A DNA stretch of 64,000 bases from Loripinus fragilis (Eukaryota; Mollusca; Bivalvia; Lucinida; Lucinidae), in contig OZ026527.1 of the NCBI GenBank assembly GCA_964019695.1, positions 74,983,471 to 75,047,470 of the forward strand, in the 5' to 3' direction. The stretch's first letter is position 1. Every line of letters begins with the position of its first letter. Shown here piece after piece: positions 51,440-63,765 of the stretch. Below the pieces are notes generated by a model. That model was not told the DNA's origin. It did not search any database and was given only the letters and a program-made list of their open reading frames with translations. The translations under genes were made by a program, and so were the position numbers.

Positions 51440-51570
51440 CAGGAATAGATACAATCAAGCACCACACCTGACCCAGGATACCAATGGGAAAGTGACAACG
51501 TCACAATAAGACATCACAAACGAGAGCCAAGAGGACAGCCCTTTCCCAGCAGGTGACCACAAGGCAAGTC
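51440..51570 (+). mobile_element. Repeat family C, copy
   Basis: GAATAGATACAATCAAGCAC, CACACCTGACCCAGGATACC and TTTCCCAGCAGGTGACCACA. The 100-residue frame on the other strand here is incidental. 51570-52480 shows nothing further. Confidence 0.75.
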
Positions 51571-52484
51571 TTTCGGACAAACCTAAAAGGAACTCGATTT
51601 GCACAATCGACGGCACACCATCGCACATCACCACGATTTTAATAATTTTAAAGCTCTCCCAGGGCCTCTGGGGGGTTGGGATGGGAGCAAATAAATAAGC
51701 GCTATCATGCCCTACTTGTGTAAGCAAGCCTACCCTCACTTCTCCAAGTCTATCCAATCTTACACTTTTCTGCCTTACCCAACCCTACCATATCTGCACT
51801 TCATATCCATACCTCCATGCATCTTACTTTATCCATAGGGGTAGATGTCATGGCCCCATATGGGTATAGGTGGAGTATGGTAGAATCAGGTAGGGTATGC
51901 GTATTGGTGTAACTAGTGTACATGTAGATTTAGGCTATCTACTCAAACCCTACCTTACTCATTACTTATGTAATATACAGATTAGAAGTCCGTACATATT
52001 TCAAGTTTATAATAATTCCTTGCATGAAGATATGCAGATAAACAGCCAGTCCCATGGTAAAAGTTGTGCAAAAGAATATCTTAATCTCCAATCGTATCAT
52101 TATAAGCAATTTTAATGGTAACATACCTTACCCGGTTGTTATTCGCGATCCCTGCAACTACTAGAAAGCTAATGTCTGTCATTTTGAGGCTTATATAATT
52201 GTACCATACTGTCCAAAATTGTCCCTGTGTGAGGGGGTCTATACAGCCAATCTAAGGATCAATACTATTTAATGTACGCTTTTTAGATGTTATCGTGTAT
52301 ATGGATTACTGGCAACTACATTAAATGCTCAATTATACTAAATCAAGAGCAAAACAATTTAACCATTTTTCTAAACGGTCAAACTAATCAAATATGAATT
52401 TAAACCAACTATAGCAGAGGCATCCAGACCTCAATTTCCCAGCAAGAGGAATCCAGGACAATTTTGTTCCAACCATAAAAACAG

Positions 52485-52675
52485 GAGCTTAGTGGTAGAG
52501 TGCTTGACTCATGACCAAGGGGCCGCGCGTTAGAGCCTCATCGGTGTACTGCATTGTGTCCTTGAGCAAGACACATTAATCCTAGCTTAGTACTGGTTCA
52601 ACCCAGACAGATCTGTCCCTTTATAACTGAAAGATTGTTGATGGGACGTTAAGAATCAAATCAAACAAAACAACC
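52485..52675 (+). mobile_element. tRNA-headed SINE
   Basis: GAGCTTAGTGGTAGAGTGCT, box B GCGCGTTAGAGCCTC (degenerate), CCTTGAGCAAGACACATTAA, tail GATTGTTGATGGGACGTTAA and CAAACAAAACAA end. Confidence 0.7.
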
Positions 52676-52889
52676 ATTAAACAAACAATGCATATGGCAA
52701 TTTATTCGTATAAGAAACCTGATTCACATAGTGGGCGGGGTATTGGATAATCAAGGCCATAGTACATAGTATACAATGCAGTTTTCTGATTCTTGATTTA
52801 TAGAGTCGTGTAAGCTCTTTTGAGCTTGTCTACTCCCTCTGAACAGTCTCTATACTTTTTCCCTTTATTCCCTTCTGGGTATTAACAAT

Positions 52890-54263
52890 GTCATTTCAGT
52901 TAATCTCTGCCAGAATGTATCTTTCTGGCAATAGCACCTTATCAAGTCTAGTTTTGAACTTAAATACAGTATCACTGCATCCAATGTCTTCACTCAAGGT
53001 ATTCTACTTGTTGATACAACGTACAGGGAAATTATCTAATCTAAGTGTTTTCTCACATCTTTGTTTAACTATTTCGAATAAATGTCCTCTTGTGCAGTTA
53101 TCATTGAATTCAAAAAAATTATCAGGTTTGATGTTTTCATATTTATGTACTACTTTAAACAATGTATTAAATCATATCTCTTTCTTCTATAATGCATTGT
53201 AGGTAATTTCAATGATTCCAATCTTTCGCCATAAGATAATCCTTTCAACTCTGGAAATATTCTAGTAGCTCTGCGCTGAACATTGTCTATCAATTGAATA
53301 TTCTTTTTAGTATATGGGTAATACACACTACCACCATAATCATGTATAGATCTTATTATTCTCTTGTATAGTATCAAAAATAAGTCATTATCTAGTGATT
53401 AAACGTCCGTTTGATTAGTCCAACAAGCCTATTTGCTCTATTCACTATGTAATCAATGTTCATCAAATTTTAAGTTATTTTGAAACCATATGCCAAGATC
53501 ATTCTACTTTGTGTCTTTACGTAAATCTTGTAAATTTCCATCTTTGTCTTTTAGTTTGTATTCAAAATCATATTTTACATTTCCATATTGTACCAGTTTA
53601 CATTCCTATATTGAAAACTCCAATAACCAAATTCTACTCCATTAACTAAGATAAGTATATCTTGTTGTAAACTCTCCTGATCACTTCGTTTGTCCACTGC
53701 TGTGTAAACTTTGGTATCATCCGCAAAAATTTTACAAACATGTTGAAGACTGTCAGGAATGTCATTTACATATATTATGAAGCGAATAGGCCCCAGGAAT
53801 GAGCCCTGGGGCACACCAGATGTGACTATTTTTCTTCCTGAACATTTTCAATTTAACATAACTCTTTGTCTTCTTCCACTTAAAAAGTCCTTGACCCAAT
53901 TTAATAATTGTCCATCAAAACCATACCTTTTTAACTTAAATAAAAGTATATCATGTGGAATTGTATCAAATGCTTTCTTTTTGTCAAGGTATATATTGTC
54001 TATTCGTTTACTTTCATCATAATATTTACTCCAGTCATCTAACACATCTAACAAATTTAAAACACAGCTCCTCTTATTTCTAAAGTCATATTGGCAAGTA
54101 CTAAGTAGATTATTGTCATTCAAATGTTTCGTAATTTTATCTCTGTTTTTTCATATAATCTGCTTGGCAAACATGTTAAGCTCACTGGTCTATAATTGGT
54201 GGTTTCACTTTTCTCTCCTTTATATTTGTACAGAGCAGAAATATTTGCATTTTTTCATAGGGC
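52890..54263 (-). pseudogene. LINE reverse transcriptase and C-terminal part, degraded
   Basis: Reverse transcriptase motifs are in the right order but spread over several frames. The FADD catalytic box (53714-53727) and the PQG block are intact. The C-terminal part ends in a stop near 52890. Confidence 0.88.
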
Positions 54264-54265
54264 TT

Positions 54266-54490
54266 AAATGAAATGTATGTGTGGTTCCTGTTGGCCTACC
54301 TACCCTAATTTATTTAACCCTACCCTAAACATTAAAATGGTCTTTGAAGAAAAAATACCTAAAATTGGCACTTTTTTAGATTTTGTCACTATTTTCTTTG
54401 TTGAATGTTATAGCAAAATTTAATAATTTCCCTACCTACTTACCCTAAATTTTGTTGGTATGCAACAGGAACCACACATATATTTCATTT
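54266..54490. mobile_element. MITE nested in the LINE
   Basis: Inverted ends AAATGAAATGTATGTGTGGT and the complement of ACCACACATATATTTCATTT. The LINE reading resumes on both sides (VPGLG before it, ANISALYKY after it). The interior repeats TACCTACCCTAA-type sequence. Confidence 0.85.
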
Positions 54491-54494
54491 AGGC

Positions 54495-54807
54495 CTAAAC
54501 CTGGTACACAACCTTCTTCAAATGTTTTGTCAACAATTTTCTGCAATGGTATATTCACAATGTCCACAGTTTCACTTAACACACGTGGGTGACATCTGTC
54601 AGGGCCCATATATTTACTTGTATTCATTTTTAATTGCTTGGTTAAAACCTCCATATCCGTCACTGGTGTACTCTGGTATCTAACGTCAAATACTGGTAAC
54701 TTTCCTGGTGGTTTACTTACAAACACCAAGGCAAAAAATGCATTTAATAGATCTGCCTTTTCTAAGTCACAACGTATTATATGTCCATTTGGATCATTCA
54801 AAAATAG
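54495..54807 (-). pseudogene. LINE segment before the reverse transcriptase
   Basis: Encodes NDPNGHIIRCDLEKADLLNA and onward to KYMGPDRCHPRVLSE, then EEGCVPG. The pattern (spectator strand before NYRP motif) matches LINE ORF2 organisation. Confidence 0.8.
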
Positions 54808-55255
54808 TAAGTGAGTATGATCAGGCAATACCACAATCACAAACCGCAGACAACCACGTGGCACCGCGAGAAAGAGCCACTCAACCATTACGAGACACCA
54901 GGAAGACAAATTAAGCAAAGCAATCAGCTCTCTCTTCCCCATCAAGATGATTGCAATACTAGAATGGACATATATAACGTACAACAAAACATAGCACAAC
55001 CACAGACCCCCACAATGGGAGTAACAATAAACAAATAGTCAACAATAACAGAACTACCGCCTTAGAACGGACAGCAGCCTAAGCTACCGGGGGGGCTTAA
55101 ATGCATTTTACTGGTACCAAATCTTCGCCCTAGATTCTGCTGTTGTTGAAGTACAAGAACTGTTCAGCTCGCATGGAGGCCATCTAACTAATGCAATATA
55201 CCATCATGGAGAAACACTCTAATCAAATTACTACACCATTATGAAACAAAGAAAA
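54808..55255 (+). mobile_element. Repeat family D inserted in the LINE
   Basis: ATAGTAAGTGAGTATGATCA to about 55255. LINE coding sequence stops at TTTTTGAATGATCC (minus reading) on one side and resumes at AGCCCTTTT on the other, which makes this the best guide to the family's true length (about 450 bp). Confidence 0.8.
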
Positions 55256-55264
55256 GGGCTCATA

Positions 55265-56020
55265 TAATCTGATACTGTAGTCTTAGACTTAGTCTTTTCT
55301 CTTACAAAACCCCATAATCCTTTTGAGTCAATCTTTACATTTTTAATAACACTTCTTTCAAATTTCTTCTTTGAGTTTCTGGTTACTTTTGTACACCGAT
55401 TTCTCTCTTTACAATATTTGAAATAGTCTGTTCTATCTTGATTATGGATATACCTATTCCAAGCTTAACGTTTGGCTTTTATACTGTTTAAACAAGCCGA
55501 GTCCACCCACCGCTGTTTTTTCCTAGTTAAATTGACTTTTTTCAATGGATCATGTTTTTTCAATGCTATCACACACTTGTTTTATGAAGAAATTCCAATT
55601 GTCCTCAACATTCATCTCATCCGTAGTGTTCCATTCAATGCCACTTGATTTGTCTCTTATACTATCATAATCTCTTTTATAAAAAGAATTTCTCTTGATT
55701 GTCTTAAAATACTCATTATCTATAACGCAGTTCAGCTCTGCAATAAATGAAACATGGTATCTGGATCCCAAATTAGAACTATATGTAATCTTTGAAACAA
55801 GTTCAGTTTTATCTCCAAAAACAGGTCCAGAATGTTTGCTCTTTGCCCTTCACAGTATCTTGCAGGATCACTAATAAATTGGTTCATAAAGTTATCTCTA
55901 AGACAACCTATAAATTGAAATTCATGATGTGGTGTATAATTATAAGGTGTTGTCCAGTGATGCAACTGCCAGTCATTAGTTCTCATAATAATAATCCATG
56001 TAGATGAAATACAAATATCT
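55265..56020 (-). pseudogene. LINE endonuclease C-terminal part, degraded
   Basis: Shows CEGQRANILDLFL, then SRYHVSFIAELN, and later GLWGFVREKTKSK. The first is the end of the APE-type endonuclease seen in CR1/Jockey LINEs. The N-terminal catalytic part is missing. Confidence 0.75.
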
Positions 56021-56029
56021 AAAATGGTA

Positions 56030-57090
56030 TTAACTTGTCCATATTACAAAACCAAAATGATATTAAAATGGGAGGGTGGGGTAACATCAATGCACTAATT
56101 CACCATGCGATGGTGATATACGTTCGTAAGCTTCCTTTGGGCGCGTGTTCGATTCGGGTCTGTTATATTAGGAAGTTGCGGAAATGGATCGGGTGTTCAC
56201 TCCCAAGCAGTATCTTTTACTATTACTGTTCTTGTTTAAACTCCCCGTCGACCAAGCTACTTCCAAAATTCCACCATTGCGTGGGCGATGTTTATACACT
56301 TTGGATACCGGATTGCTTCTTAAAGCGAAAATGCCTATAAGAGACCTTACCTCTGAGCTAGAATCTCGATCAAACATGGACCCTTCGGATATTTCAAATA
56401 ACTAGATGTATCTGTATCTGTTCGTTAAGAGACAGCAATCACACTTGATTATTATGTCTCTGTGGTGGTAGAAAAAGGGAAAGAGGGAAATTTAGGAAAG
56501 ACAGAAATCAGGTATTAGAAAGGCAGAAAAAGATGAAAGTTTGCAGTCTCATTTTTCGGAGTCTTCATTGCGTAAAAAGACCAATCCGGCTACAGTAACT
56601 GATGTAGATGGGTAAGTTTCCATATGCCCCCTAGGCATTTTGTTGAGGATAACGGTTGTATGACCTATACATACTGCTGGGTAAGGTGGTTAACTCTACC
56701 ACTATTCCGTGTGTTCATGAGCAGTGTCTTACTGGAATATGCATATTTCCTGTGTTTTATTTGCTTCCTGTACAAATCGCTAACTAAAACAAAACAAAAA
56801 CTCAGAGCATGAAACACTGAAAAGAGTGACTTCAGCAAATGCAATATTAAAACACTATAAAATTTCTTCTTAAAAAAATTGTAAAACGCCATGCGATGGT
56901 TCTAAGCTGTTTTTAAAGGCTAACCTTGTTGTCGTTTAACTTCTTTTTGGGGGCTGAATTCTCTTTTATTTCGTGTTTAAGTTTCATTGAAGTCCATGAA
57001 TAGTCAATATTGAAATTGTGTTGTGTCTTGGTTTGTATGTTTTAGGAGATGATGCATTTATAAGTTGGGGGTCTTTCATGCGGGCCAGGT
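56030..57090. other. No gene recognised
   Basis: Contains a 73-residue open frame at 56184-56405 (MDRVFTPKQYLLLLLFLFKL start, hydrophobic) on the plus strand, head to head with the truncated LINE. There is no known domain, so I do not call it a gene. Confidence 0.4.
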
Positions 57091-57099
57091 GTCTGTGTG

Positions 57100-57415
57100 T
57101 CTTGGTCCACGTCTGGGTTGGGGGTGAGGTTGGCGCCGTTAAACCGGTTTAGGCCCTCCGGTGAAGTGTTTTGCTGACCGTTCCAAGGCGGTTCTTCTTT
57201 TGTGGATCTTTTATGTTTTCGTTCTGTCTTGTGTTTGCTGTGTTTTGTGCGCGTCTGTTTATATGTGCTTCGCGGTCACCTGCTGGGAAAGGGCTGACCT
57301 CTAGGCTTTCGTTTGTGGTGTCTTCTGTGAGTTTGTCACTTTCCCATTGGTATCCTGGGTCAGGTGTGGTACTTGATTGTATCGATTCCTGATCTTTGCA
57401 ACCTTACTTACTTTG
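57100..57415 (-). mobile_element. Repeat family C, longest copy
   Basis: On the plus strand: CCGTTCCAAGGCGGTTCTTC, GGTCACCTGCTGGGAAAGGG, TTTCCCATTGGTATCCTGGG and CGATTCCTGATCTTTGCAAC. It extends the family beyond other copies on its GCGGTTC side. Confidence 0.8.
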
Positions 57416-58042
57416 AATATTCAAACATCCATACTACAATACATTTTCAGTGGGCGGGGCAGCAAAATGTCGTCTGAAAAAGTCTGCACCACTTTTTTTC
57501 TATATGCTTTTACTATCACCTGGTACCAATGAAATTTTTCTACCAGACCAATTGAAAAAAGTCCAATCCAGCTGGCCAGCCCTCAGACTAAATACTGTCT
57601 CATTTAATTTCATCACAATAGTTAGTTCGGTTTTATATGCCACATACCAACTTTATCTATCTACCAAGGGCACACACACTGCTGTTTAATACAAACAGGC
57701 AGTTTTAACCAGTAGGCCTATATATCGCACATCACGTCTGACTCATGTATCATGGCCACTGCTCTAGATAACTGAGAGGCATCAATACACATAGATCCTC
57801 CGTTGGATCTGTAGTTTTCTTCCTTCTCCGTGAATTGGGTGAAGAGATAACAACTTTAGAATTGTCTCGATGAGACTTTGAGATGCCTCTATTGCACATC
57901 GTTTGAACAGACAAATTTAGTACAAAACCGCCGCCTTTCTTGCTCGGCGAGAAAGCAATTTTATCTAGTTATGCATTGTGCTAGATAAGGGGCGTACTCA
58001 AGAAGTTATCTTCCGCATTTCCTTACAGAACATATGTTGTTG

Positions 58043-58102
58043 GTGCTCAATGGAAGCGTCTCGGTCAATGGAAGCGTCTCATCGAGGCGCTTCCATTGAG
58101 CA
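58043..58102. repeat. Hairpin with a duplicated arm
   Basis: CAATGGAAGCGTCTCG occurs twice in direct order, followed by its complement GAGGCGCTTCCATTGAGC. 57420-58040 has nothing else. Confidence 0.75.
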
Positions 58103-58849
58103 TCACAACGTAACATTTCATTCGAAAACATTATCGCCACTTTTCACTTCAAATTAAAAAAATAACTAAGCAATCAAAGGGTTCGTTAGATATGTAAACT
58201 CTTCATTTCTGCACGTACCTGTAAACTACACTTTCTTACCTTCAAATAAAATCCCAAATGCTCGCCAATAAAATCGAATAAAACAGAATCACATCATTAT
58301 ATCCAAATCAGCGTATAATGTTTACTGCACACACTGTATGTATTATGCGGGTTGCTGTTTATTCATCAAGCTTCTAGTCAGCATGCATTTTAAATCCGGA
58401 AGTATCGCGTGATTATGCGAAAAGTATGTACTTAAAGCATGGCAGTCTCACTCCGAAAGATTTGAGATATTTACATCTTATGAATGAAGTTTAGCGTCTC
58501 TACACAATACAACATCAACACTTTAAAGTACGTTACTATGAAAACTACACTACACACGGCTGTCAACAGCTTCAGTAGAGTCAGAGTCACGTCAAAACCG
58601 ACAGTATCGATCTACTATATATATAATGCTTGAAACAGTCTGCGTGTCAGCGTAATTTATTGTTCGCATCGTTCACCCCAGCGATCAGCAAAGGTTCGGA
58701 GCAGCATGCGCGTATAAATACGTGCACAATCGCACCAGAGCACGCACTGCTGATCACTATTCGATTTCATGCGCCATTTTATAGATTGCGGTTATTGAGA
58801 TGCATATTAATTCTTAACCTGCTGATGTCGTCTGCTGATAACCTTTGCA

Positions 58850-58912
58850 AAACAGTTTGGATCCAGATCAGGCCCGACGGAATGTCGGGCCGGATCTGGA
58901 TCCAAACTGTTT
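58850..58912. repeat. Near-perfect palindrome, 29 bp arms
   Basis: AAACAGTTTGGATCCAGATC(AGGCCCGAC) and its complement with one mismatch. A degenerate second copy with the same downstream sequence (AAAAAATCAGCAGAC) lies at 59140-59250, so about 100 bp or more was duplicated roughly 290 bp apart. Confidence 0.85.
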
Positions 58913-59334
58913 GGCATGCTGATGTACTGACTCCTAAAATATTTTTTCGAAGAAGTTTATTTGAAAAAAGTATCAGCAGACGATAAAAACACGCAACATT
59001 ACCCGGCATGCAAAAAGGTAATTAATCACGAGTTACGCATGCCGCGGATGATCCGTATATGGAGAGTATTATCATTTTTATCGCTACCGTATTCGACGTG
59101 ATAGGTGGTGCTCAGCGCGATTTAAAGCAGTTTAACTCTTTACAGTTTAGACCCATGGCAGACTAGGCCCGACTCACCTGGATCCATACTGTTTAATAAC
59201 TAAAATAGTATTCCTGTAAGAACTGATTTTGAAAAAAAATCAGCAGACCAAAAAAGGTAGAACAATTCCTTGAGAACACAGGTACACGTAGTCTCCATGC
59301 GAGCTTAACATTTTTTGTTAACAGAATCTATGGC

Positions 59335-59655
59335 GAAGATTTGGTAAGGAAAATGCATCCCCCGATGGCTTAGGCGGCTGTCCGTTCTAAGGCGGTGGTT
59401 CTCTTGTTGTTGTGTACCTCCCATTTTTTTTTTTGTGTGTGAGGGGGGGTGTTCTGTGTTTGGTCTTTGTATCGGTATGCATTACTTTGAGTCCTTTCTA
59501 GTTTGCAATCCATTTTGACGAGGAAGAGAGAGCTGGTAGCTTCGCTTTAATTGTCTTCCCGATGTCTTCTTTCTGTTATTGTTCTGTGGCTCTTCCTCAT
59601 GGCGCCGTGGGTTGGTCTGCAGTGTGTGATTGTGGTATTTCCTGATTTATTCATA
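59335..59655 (-). mobile_element. Repeat family D, copy
   Basis: GATGGCTTAGGCGGCTGTCC, ATTGTCTTCCCGATGTCTTC and TGTGTGATTGTGGTATTTCC on the plus strand. A family C start (AAGTAAGTAAGGGTGCAAAG) and a family B right end (TTTCTGGATCCGCGCATTAA, to 59764) follow at once. Confidence 0.7.
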
Positions 59656-59793
59656 TTGTGGTTGTGCATCTTTAAGTAAGTAAGGGTGCAAAGATCAGAT
59701 CGGTCCTATGTACCTTGTCGGAACCCACCCCCTCCCCTGACGGACCTTTCTGGATCCGCGCATTAATTTAAAGAGTGACACGTAATAAACAAA

Positions 59794-60032
59794 TGAGCCG
59801 CGACATGTGATTTCCCTAGATGTGGCATTTTGACAAGTGTAGACTCAGATGAGCCCGTGCAGCCTCCTTTTAATTTTAGAAACTCCAAATGATGTTCAGT
59901 CAGTAGCTTAACACTCATAGGATCTTTAAGCAACTAGCAAATGCTCTGATCAGTCTGCGCATATGCGCAGGCTGATCTGATGCTTTGCTGGTCGCCCAAA
60001 CCACATTGTTGGAAATATCATGTCGCGGTTCA
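59794..60032. mobile_element. MITE family A, copy with well-kept ends
   Basis: GAGCCGCGACATGTGATTTC to GAAATATCATGTCGCGG. Both GCCGCGACATG ends are kept, which makes this a good reference copy for the family. Confidence 0.9.
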
Positions 60033-60283
60033 AATGTACATGCATTTGAAATTTAATGTGACTACGGTAACTAAAAGACTTTAGCCTCAGTTATCTTATG
60101 TTATCTATTTCGATATGTCATAATAAAATCTTCACTCCTACAACTGTGTAGATATCAAGGTCAATGATCACTCGAGGGCAGCCCAAAATTATCATATTTT
60201 AAATTTTTCCCCATAAAATTTGGACATGAATTAAAGTTGCAAAACCGCGTGAAATGTGAAGATTTTACCACGGATTGAAGCAG

Positions 60284-60460
60284 AAGCCGCCGTGGTGTAG
60301 TTGATAAACCATATGCCTTGTACACCAGGGGTCGCAGATTCGATCCCCGGCTTCTCTAGAACTACTGTCGGTTGAATCTTCGGGTAATCCCGAGCACACA
60401 CACCCACCCACTGTAAACCATCCCGGCCCAGTACTGGTTACTACCCATGAAAAGCCACAT
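60284..60460 (+). mobile_element. tRNA-headed SINE, third type
   Basis: GCCGCCGTGGTGTAGTTGAT (box A), GCAGATTCGATCCCCGGCTT (box B), then CCCGAGCACACACACCCACC and CCAGTACTGGTTACTACCCA. Confidence 0.7.
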
Positions 60461-60524
60461 TTTATGCCCCCGCTATTTTTAATGCGGGCCTTGTCCGGCG
60501 TACGTCAAGTACGTACGAAAAATG

Positions 60525-61330
60525 GTTTCCGGTCAATATCTTTCGAATACATTGATGCATACACAGGTATATAATCATAACATACAGGTCAAGTTCGATT
60601 AAAGCTGCATAGTCTGTAACTTTTGATCTTTAATTTTTAAAAAAAAATGTTTCTGATTTTCAAGAACACAGTAAAAAACTAAAGTTCAGGTACACATTTT
60701 ACCAATTTCGTAAATCTTTACAAATTATCAGTATCATTGTTAAAACTTGACTGTCTATAAATATTGGAGGGACGCAAATAATTACCAACAAGACAAAAAA
60801 CACCTGTTTTTACAAGACAAGTCACTTTTCCATGCAGTTTTCAGCTATAGTGAACAGATTTATTGTGAAAACTTAACTTAATTCTGCTTTTACAAATGAT
60901 TTTAAAAGAAAATATTTTTTTTCGAAAAATGTTTATAGTTGCAGACTTAGTCTCTTTAAGGATAACATCCACCAATTATTATCACAGTTATGGCCCTTGA
61001 TCTTCATAAGAAAAATGGTTTCCGGGCGATATCTTTTGAAATCATTGGTGTATTGGATTTATATTTCATACACAGGTACATTTGCATTTCATCAAAAAAT
61101 ACAGGTCAAGTTCGATTATGGATAAAAACCACTGATTATTATCAGAGTTATGGCCCCTGATCTCTATAAGAAAAATGGTTTCCAGGCGACATCTTTTGAT
61201 TGTATTGCTTTATTGGATTCATATTTCATACACATCTATATAATCACACAACGTATGTCAAGTCCGATTAAGGATGAAATCCACCGATTACTATCAGAGT
61301 TATGACCCTTGACCTGATCAAAATAAAATA
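60525..61330. repeat. Degenerate tandem repeat, about 155 bp period
   Basis: TTATTATCACAGTTATGGCC, TTATTATCAGAGTTATGGCC and TTACTATCAGAGTTATGACC recur near 60974, 61133 and 61287. Each unit also has AAAAATGGTTTCCGG(GCGAT). It opens after ATGCCCCCGCTA and is followed by GGGGGCATAGT (61571), so these may be the ends of one element. Confidence 0.75.
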
Positions 61331-61749
61331 AAATGTTATTTTACTTTTTTGAGTTTTGCAAATTTGGTCATTGGAAACTTTAATACAGATACATGTATCT
61401 TGAAACATTTTAAAGCTAGCAGCTTCAAACTTTGCCAGCTGATTACTGGGTGATTTTTTTTATTTAGTTCCAATTAGGTCAGCTGATAGATGATGATGAG
61501 TAGTATAGCTAGAAGTTTAAAACTTAAGATTACCCTTGTGTTATGAACCCTTCTTGACAAGCAAAGGATTGGGGGCATAGTGTTTCATAAACATCATTTC
61601 TGGTTTTATTTCATTTTGCGTTGATGGCGTGAGGTCTGTTCTAAATGATACACATTTTGTTTCATGCTATGATAGGATGTTTTGACTTTTGATGAACATG
61701 ATTGAATTTGGACATTCCTACCCTTTCCATATAACAGCAGAGAATATAA

Positions 61750-61893
61750 GGATCACACAATGTTTTTTTCATGCATTAACATTCGCCAGATCCCGAGGAA
61801 GCTGTTTGAACACGAGGCCGTTATGCTGAGTGTTCAAACATCGTCCGAGGGACCCGGCAAGTGTTAATGCAATGAAACACATATGTGTGATCG
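61750..61893. repeat. Foldback element
   Basis: GATCACACAATG, TGCATTAACATTCGCC and GTTTGAACAC are mirrored by GTGTTCAAAC, GGCAAGTGTTAATGCA and TGTGTGATC. Arms total about 60 bp. Confidence 0.7.
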
Positions 61894-61899
61894 TTATTC

Positions 61900-63060
61900 T
61901 TGCATGTTTTACCTGATTTCAGCATACACCGCGCTGAAAATGTCTCAAACATTAAATATCCACTTTCTTACACTTGATTTCTCAAACAAAATGGCGCCAG
62001 CGTCAAACTTTCGAACGTCATTACGTCGCCACAACGTCATATAAACGTGTGCAACGTTTTCGCGAACGAAAGCATTGGCGAAATGATCAGTCACGACCGC
62101 AACGCTTTCCTGTGTAATGTCATGCATACAAAGCAGGGCCCAGTTTAGGCATTTTCAAGTAAAAGCCATGTTCAAACAGCATGTGAATGTCATGATTTGA
62201 ACATTGATTTTGCGGCTTCAAACAGCTTCGCGTAACGAATTCCCATGCAAGAATATAATATCCAAATGTTCATATGCCTTTTCAAACTTTGATTTTGGCA
62301 TTTACGATTTCATGGAGGACGAACCTATCTCCCCCTATGTAATCTGGTGGATCCTCCCATTGGCAATGGACGCACTCAAACATGTGGGGAAGGTGGAAAA
62401 CGATTGTGCTTCAAAATAAGACGTTCGATATCGCATGCGTGATTACAACGAAAACATATTAAGATATAAGGAAAAAACTGATAAGGACCAGATTATGAGA
62501 AACCCAGCATGCGTTCATGTATATTCGTACATGCAATCGAACCAAAGATCAGTCTGCACATCTTCTCCATAATTGCCCTCGAAACTATTTGAACTCTGGC
62601 CTTAAGACCCTCCGGCAAATAAGACGATACCAGGCTGATATGCCTATTAATGCGGTGGTGGTCATGTATTTATCTCTAAATTTTGTTCTTAAAACCGCAA
62701 GCATAAGAACAAAATGTCAATAAAGGGATATGACTTTCCAACCCAAAGAAAAAAAAATATATGCCATTTCAGTTTTCAAACTTATTCTATGAAATTTCAA
62801 GATTCTTTCTCTAACTTTATTTGAACGAGTGAAGAAAGCTAACTTCTTGCAACATTATTTCATTTTAAGTTGATATGCACAATATCGATGCAAAATGAAC
62901 TAATTCTGTCAATACATCTTTACTTCATTTTGCGTCGACGTTGACAACGCAAAATAAAGAAAAAAAAAGAAAAATGAAATAGGTGACACAAGATCCTATA
63001 AGACGGCCAATTCTGCTTCAGGTAAATATCATTTTGTTGTTTATTCTTAATTAACTTTAT
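61900..63060. other. No gene recognised
   Basis: Short open frames only (60-71 residues) with no familiar domain. CTTCAAACAGCTTCGCG near 62216 echoes the neighbouring foldback. Confidence 0.5.
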
Positions 63061-63069
63061 TTGATATAC

Positions 63070-63765
63070 TGAAGAAAATCTTAAAATGTGTAAGTAAGCA
63101 AAATATACATACCACGAGGTTCAAGAGTTATGAGTATTTTCACTAACTGACCACGACCAATCAGACTGATGCTCAGAAAGCCTTGTCGTCGTTTTGCATA
63201 CCAGTGTCTAGACAATGTTAAAATGTATAGGTATGCAAAATTTGATCAAAATATACCTTGCGATTTAAGAGTTTTGAGCATCTGACCATGACAGGCTGGA
63301 CTGAAGCTCGGCAAAGCCTTACACCATTATGAAAACAGTGTACCAGTGTCTCGACAATGTTAAAATGTATACGTATGCGAACTTTGATCAAATTATATCA
63401 CGCGGTTCCAGAGTTATGAGCATTTAAACTAAAAAAAACCTTGCCTGGCCAAAACGATGCCAAGTCCTCGTCACCATCTTGCATTCCAGCGGCTAGACAA
63501 TGCTAAAATAAATAAGTATGATCAAAATATACAGCTTGGTTCAAGAGTTATTAGCATTACCACCAACAGACCACAACCGGCTGGAATGCAGTTCGGCAAA
63601 CCCTCGGCCATAAAAGATGCTACATATGCCAGTGGTTTGAGAACGTTGACATGTATATGTATGCACAGTTTGATGAAAATATTCCATATGGTTCAAAAGT
63701 TATGGGCATTTTCATGAACTATCCACAGACGGATGGACTGACGGAATCGCACAGTGATTGTAGTG
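63070..63765. repeat. Degenerate tandem repeat, about 140 bp period
   Basis: GACAATGTTAAAATGTATA, GATCAAAATATAC and GAGTTATGAGCAT recur in about five units. It ends with ACAGACGGATGGACTGACGG. 63766-64000 shows nothing. Confidence 0.75.

Larger units (their letters stand above)
52870..56020 (-). mobile_element. Broken non-LTR retrotransposon (LINE, CR1/Jockey-like)
   Basis: Read 5' to 3' on the minus strand, it shows the end of an endonuclease region (QRANILDLFL near 55830), a linker (DRCHPRVLSETVD near 54590), a reverse transcriptase with NYRPVSLTC near 54190, KKAFDTIPHDILL near 53960, SGVPQGSFLGP near 53800 and FADD near 53720. After that come HDYGG/VQRRATRIFPEL near 53300 and a C-terminal FKTRLDK near 52950. 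Several frameshifts and stops break the frame, and it is 5' truncated. Two later elements interrupt it (54266-54490 and 54808-55255). It is dead. Confidence 0.9.

Noticed and set aside
56184..56405. 73-residue frame with a hydrophobic start
   Set aside because: It looks like a signal peptide by composition only; no domain follows, and it adjoins a truncated LINE.
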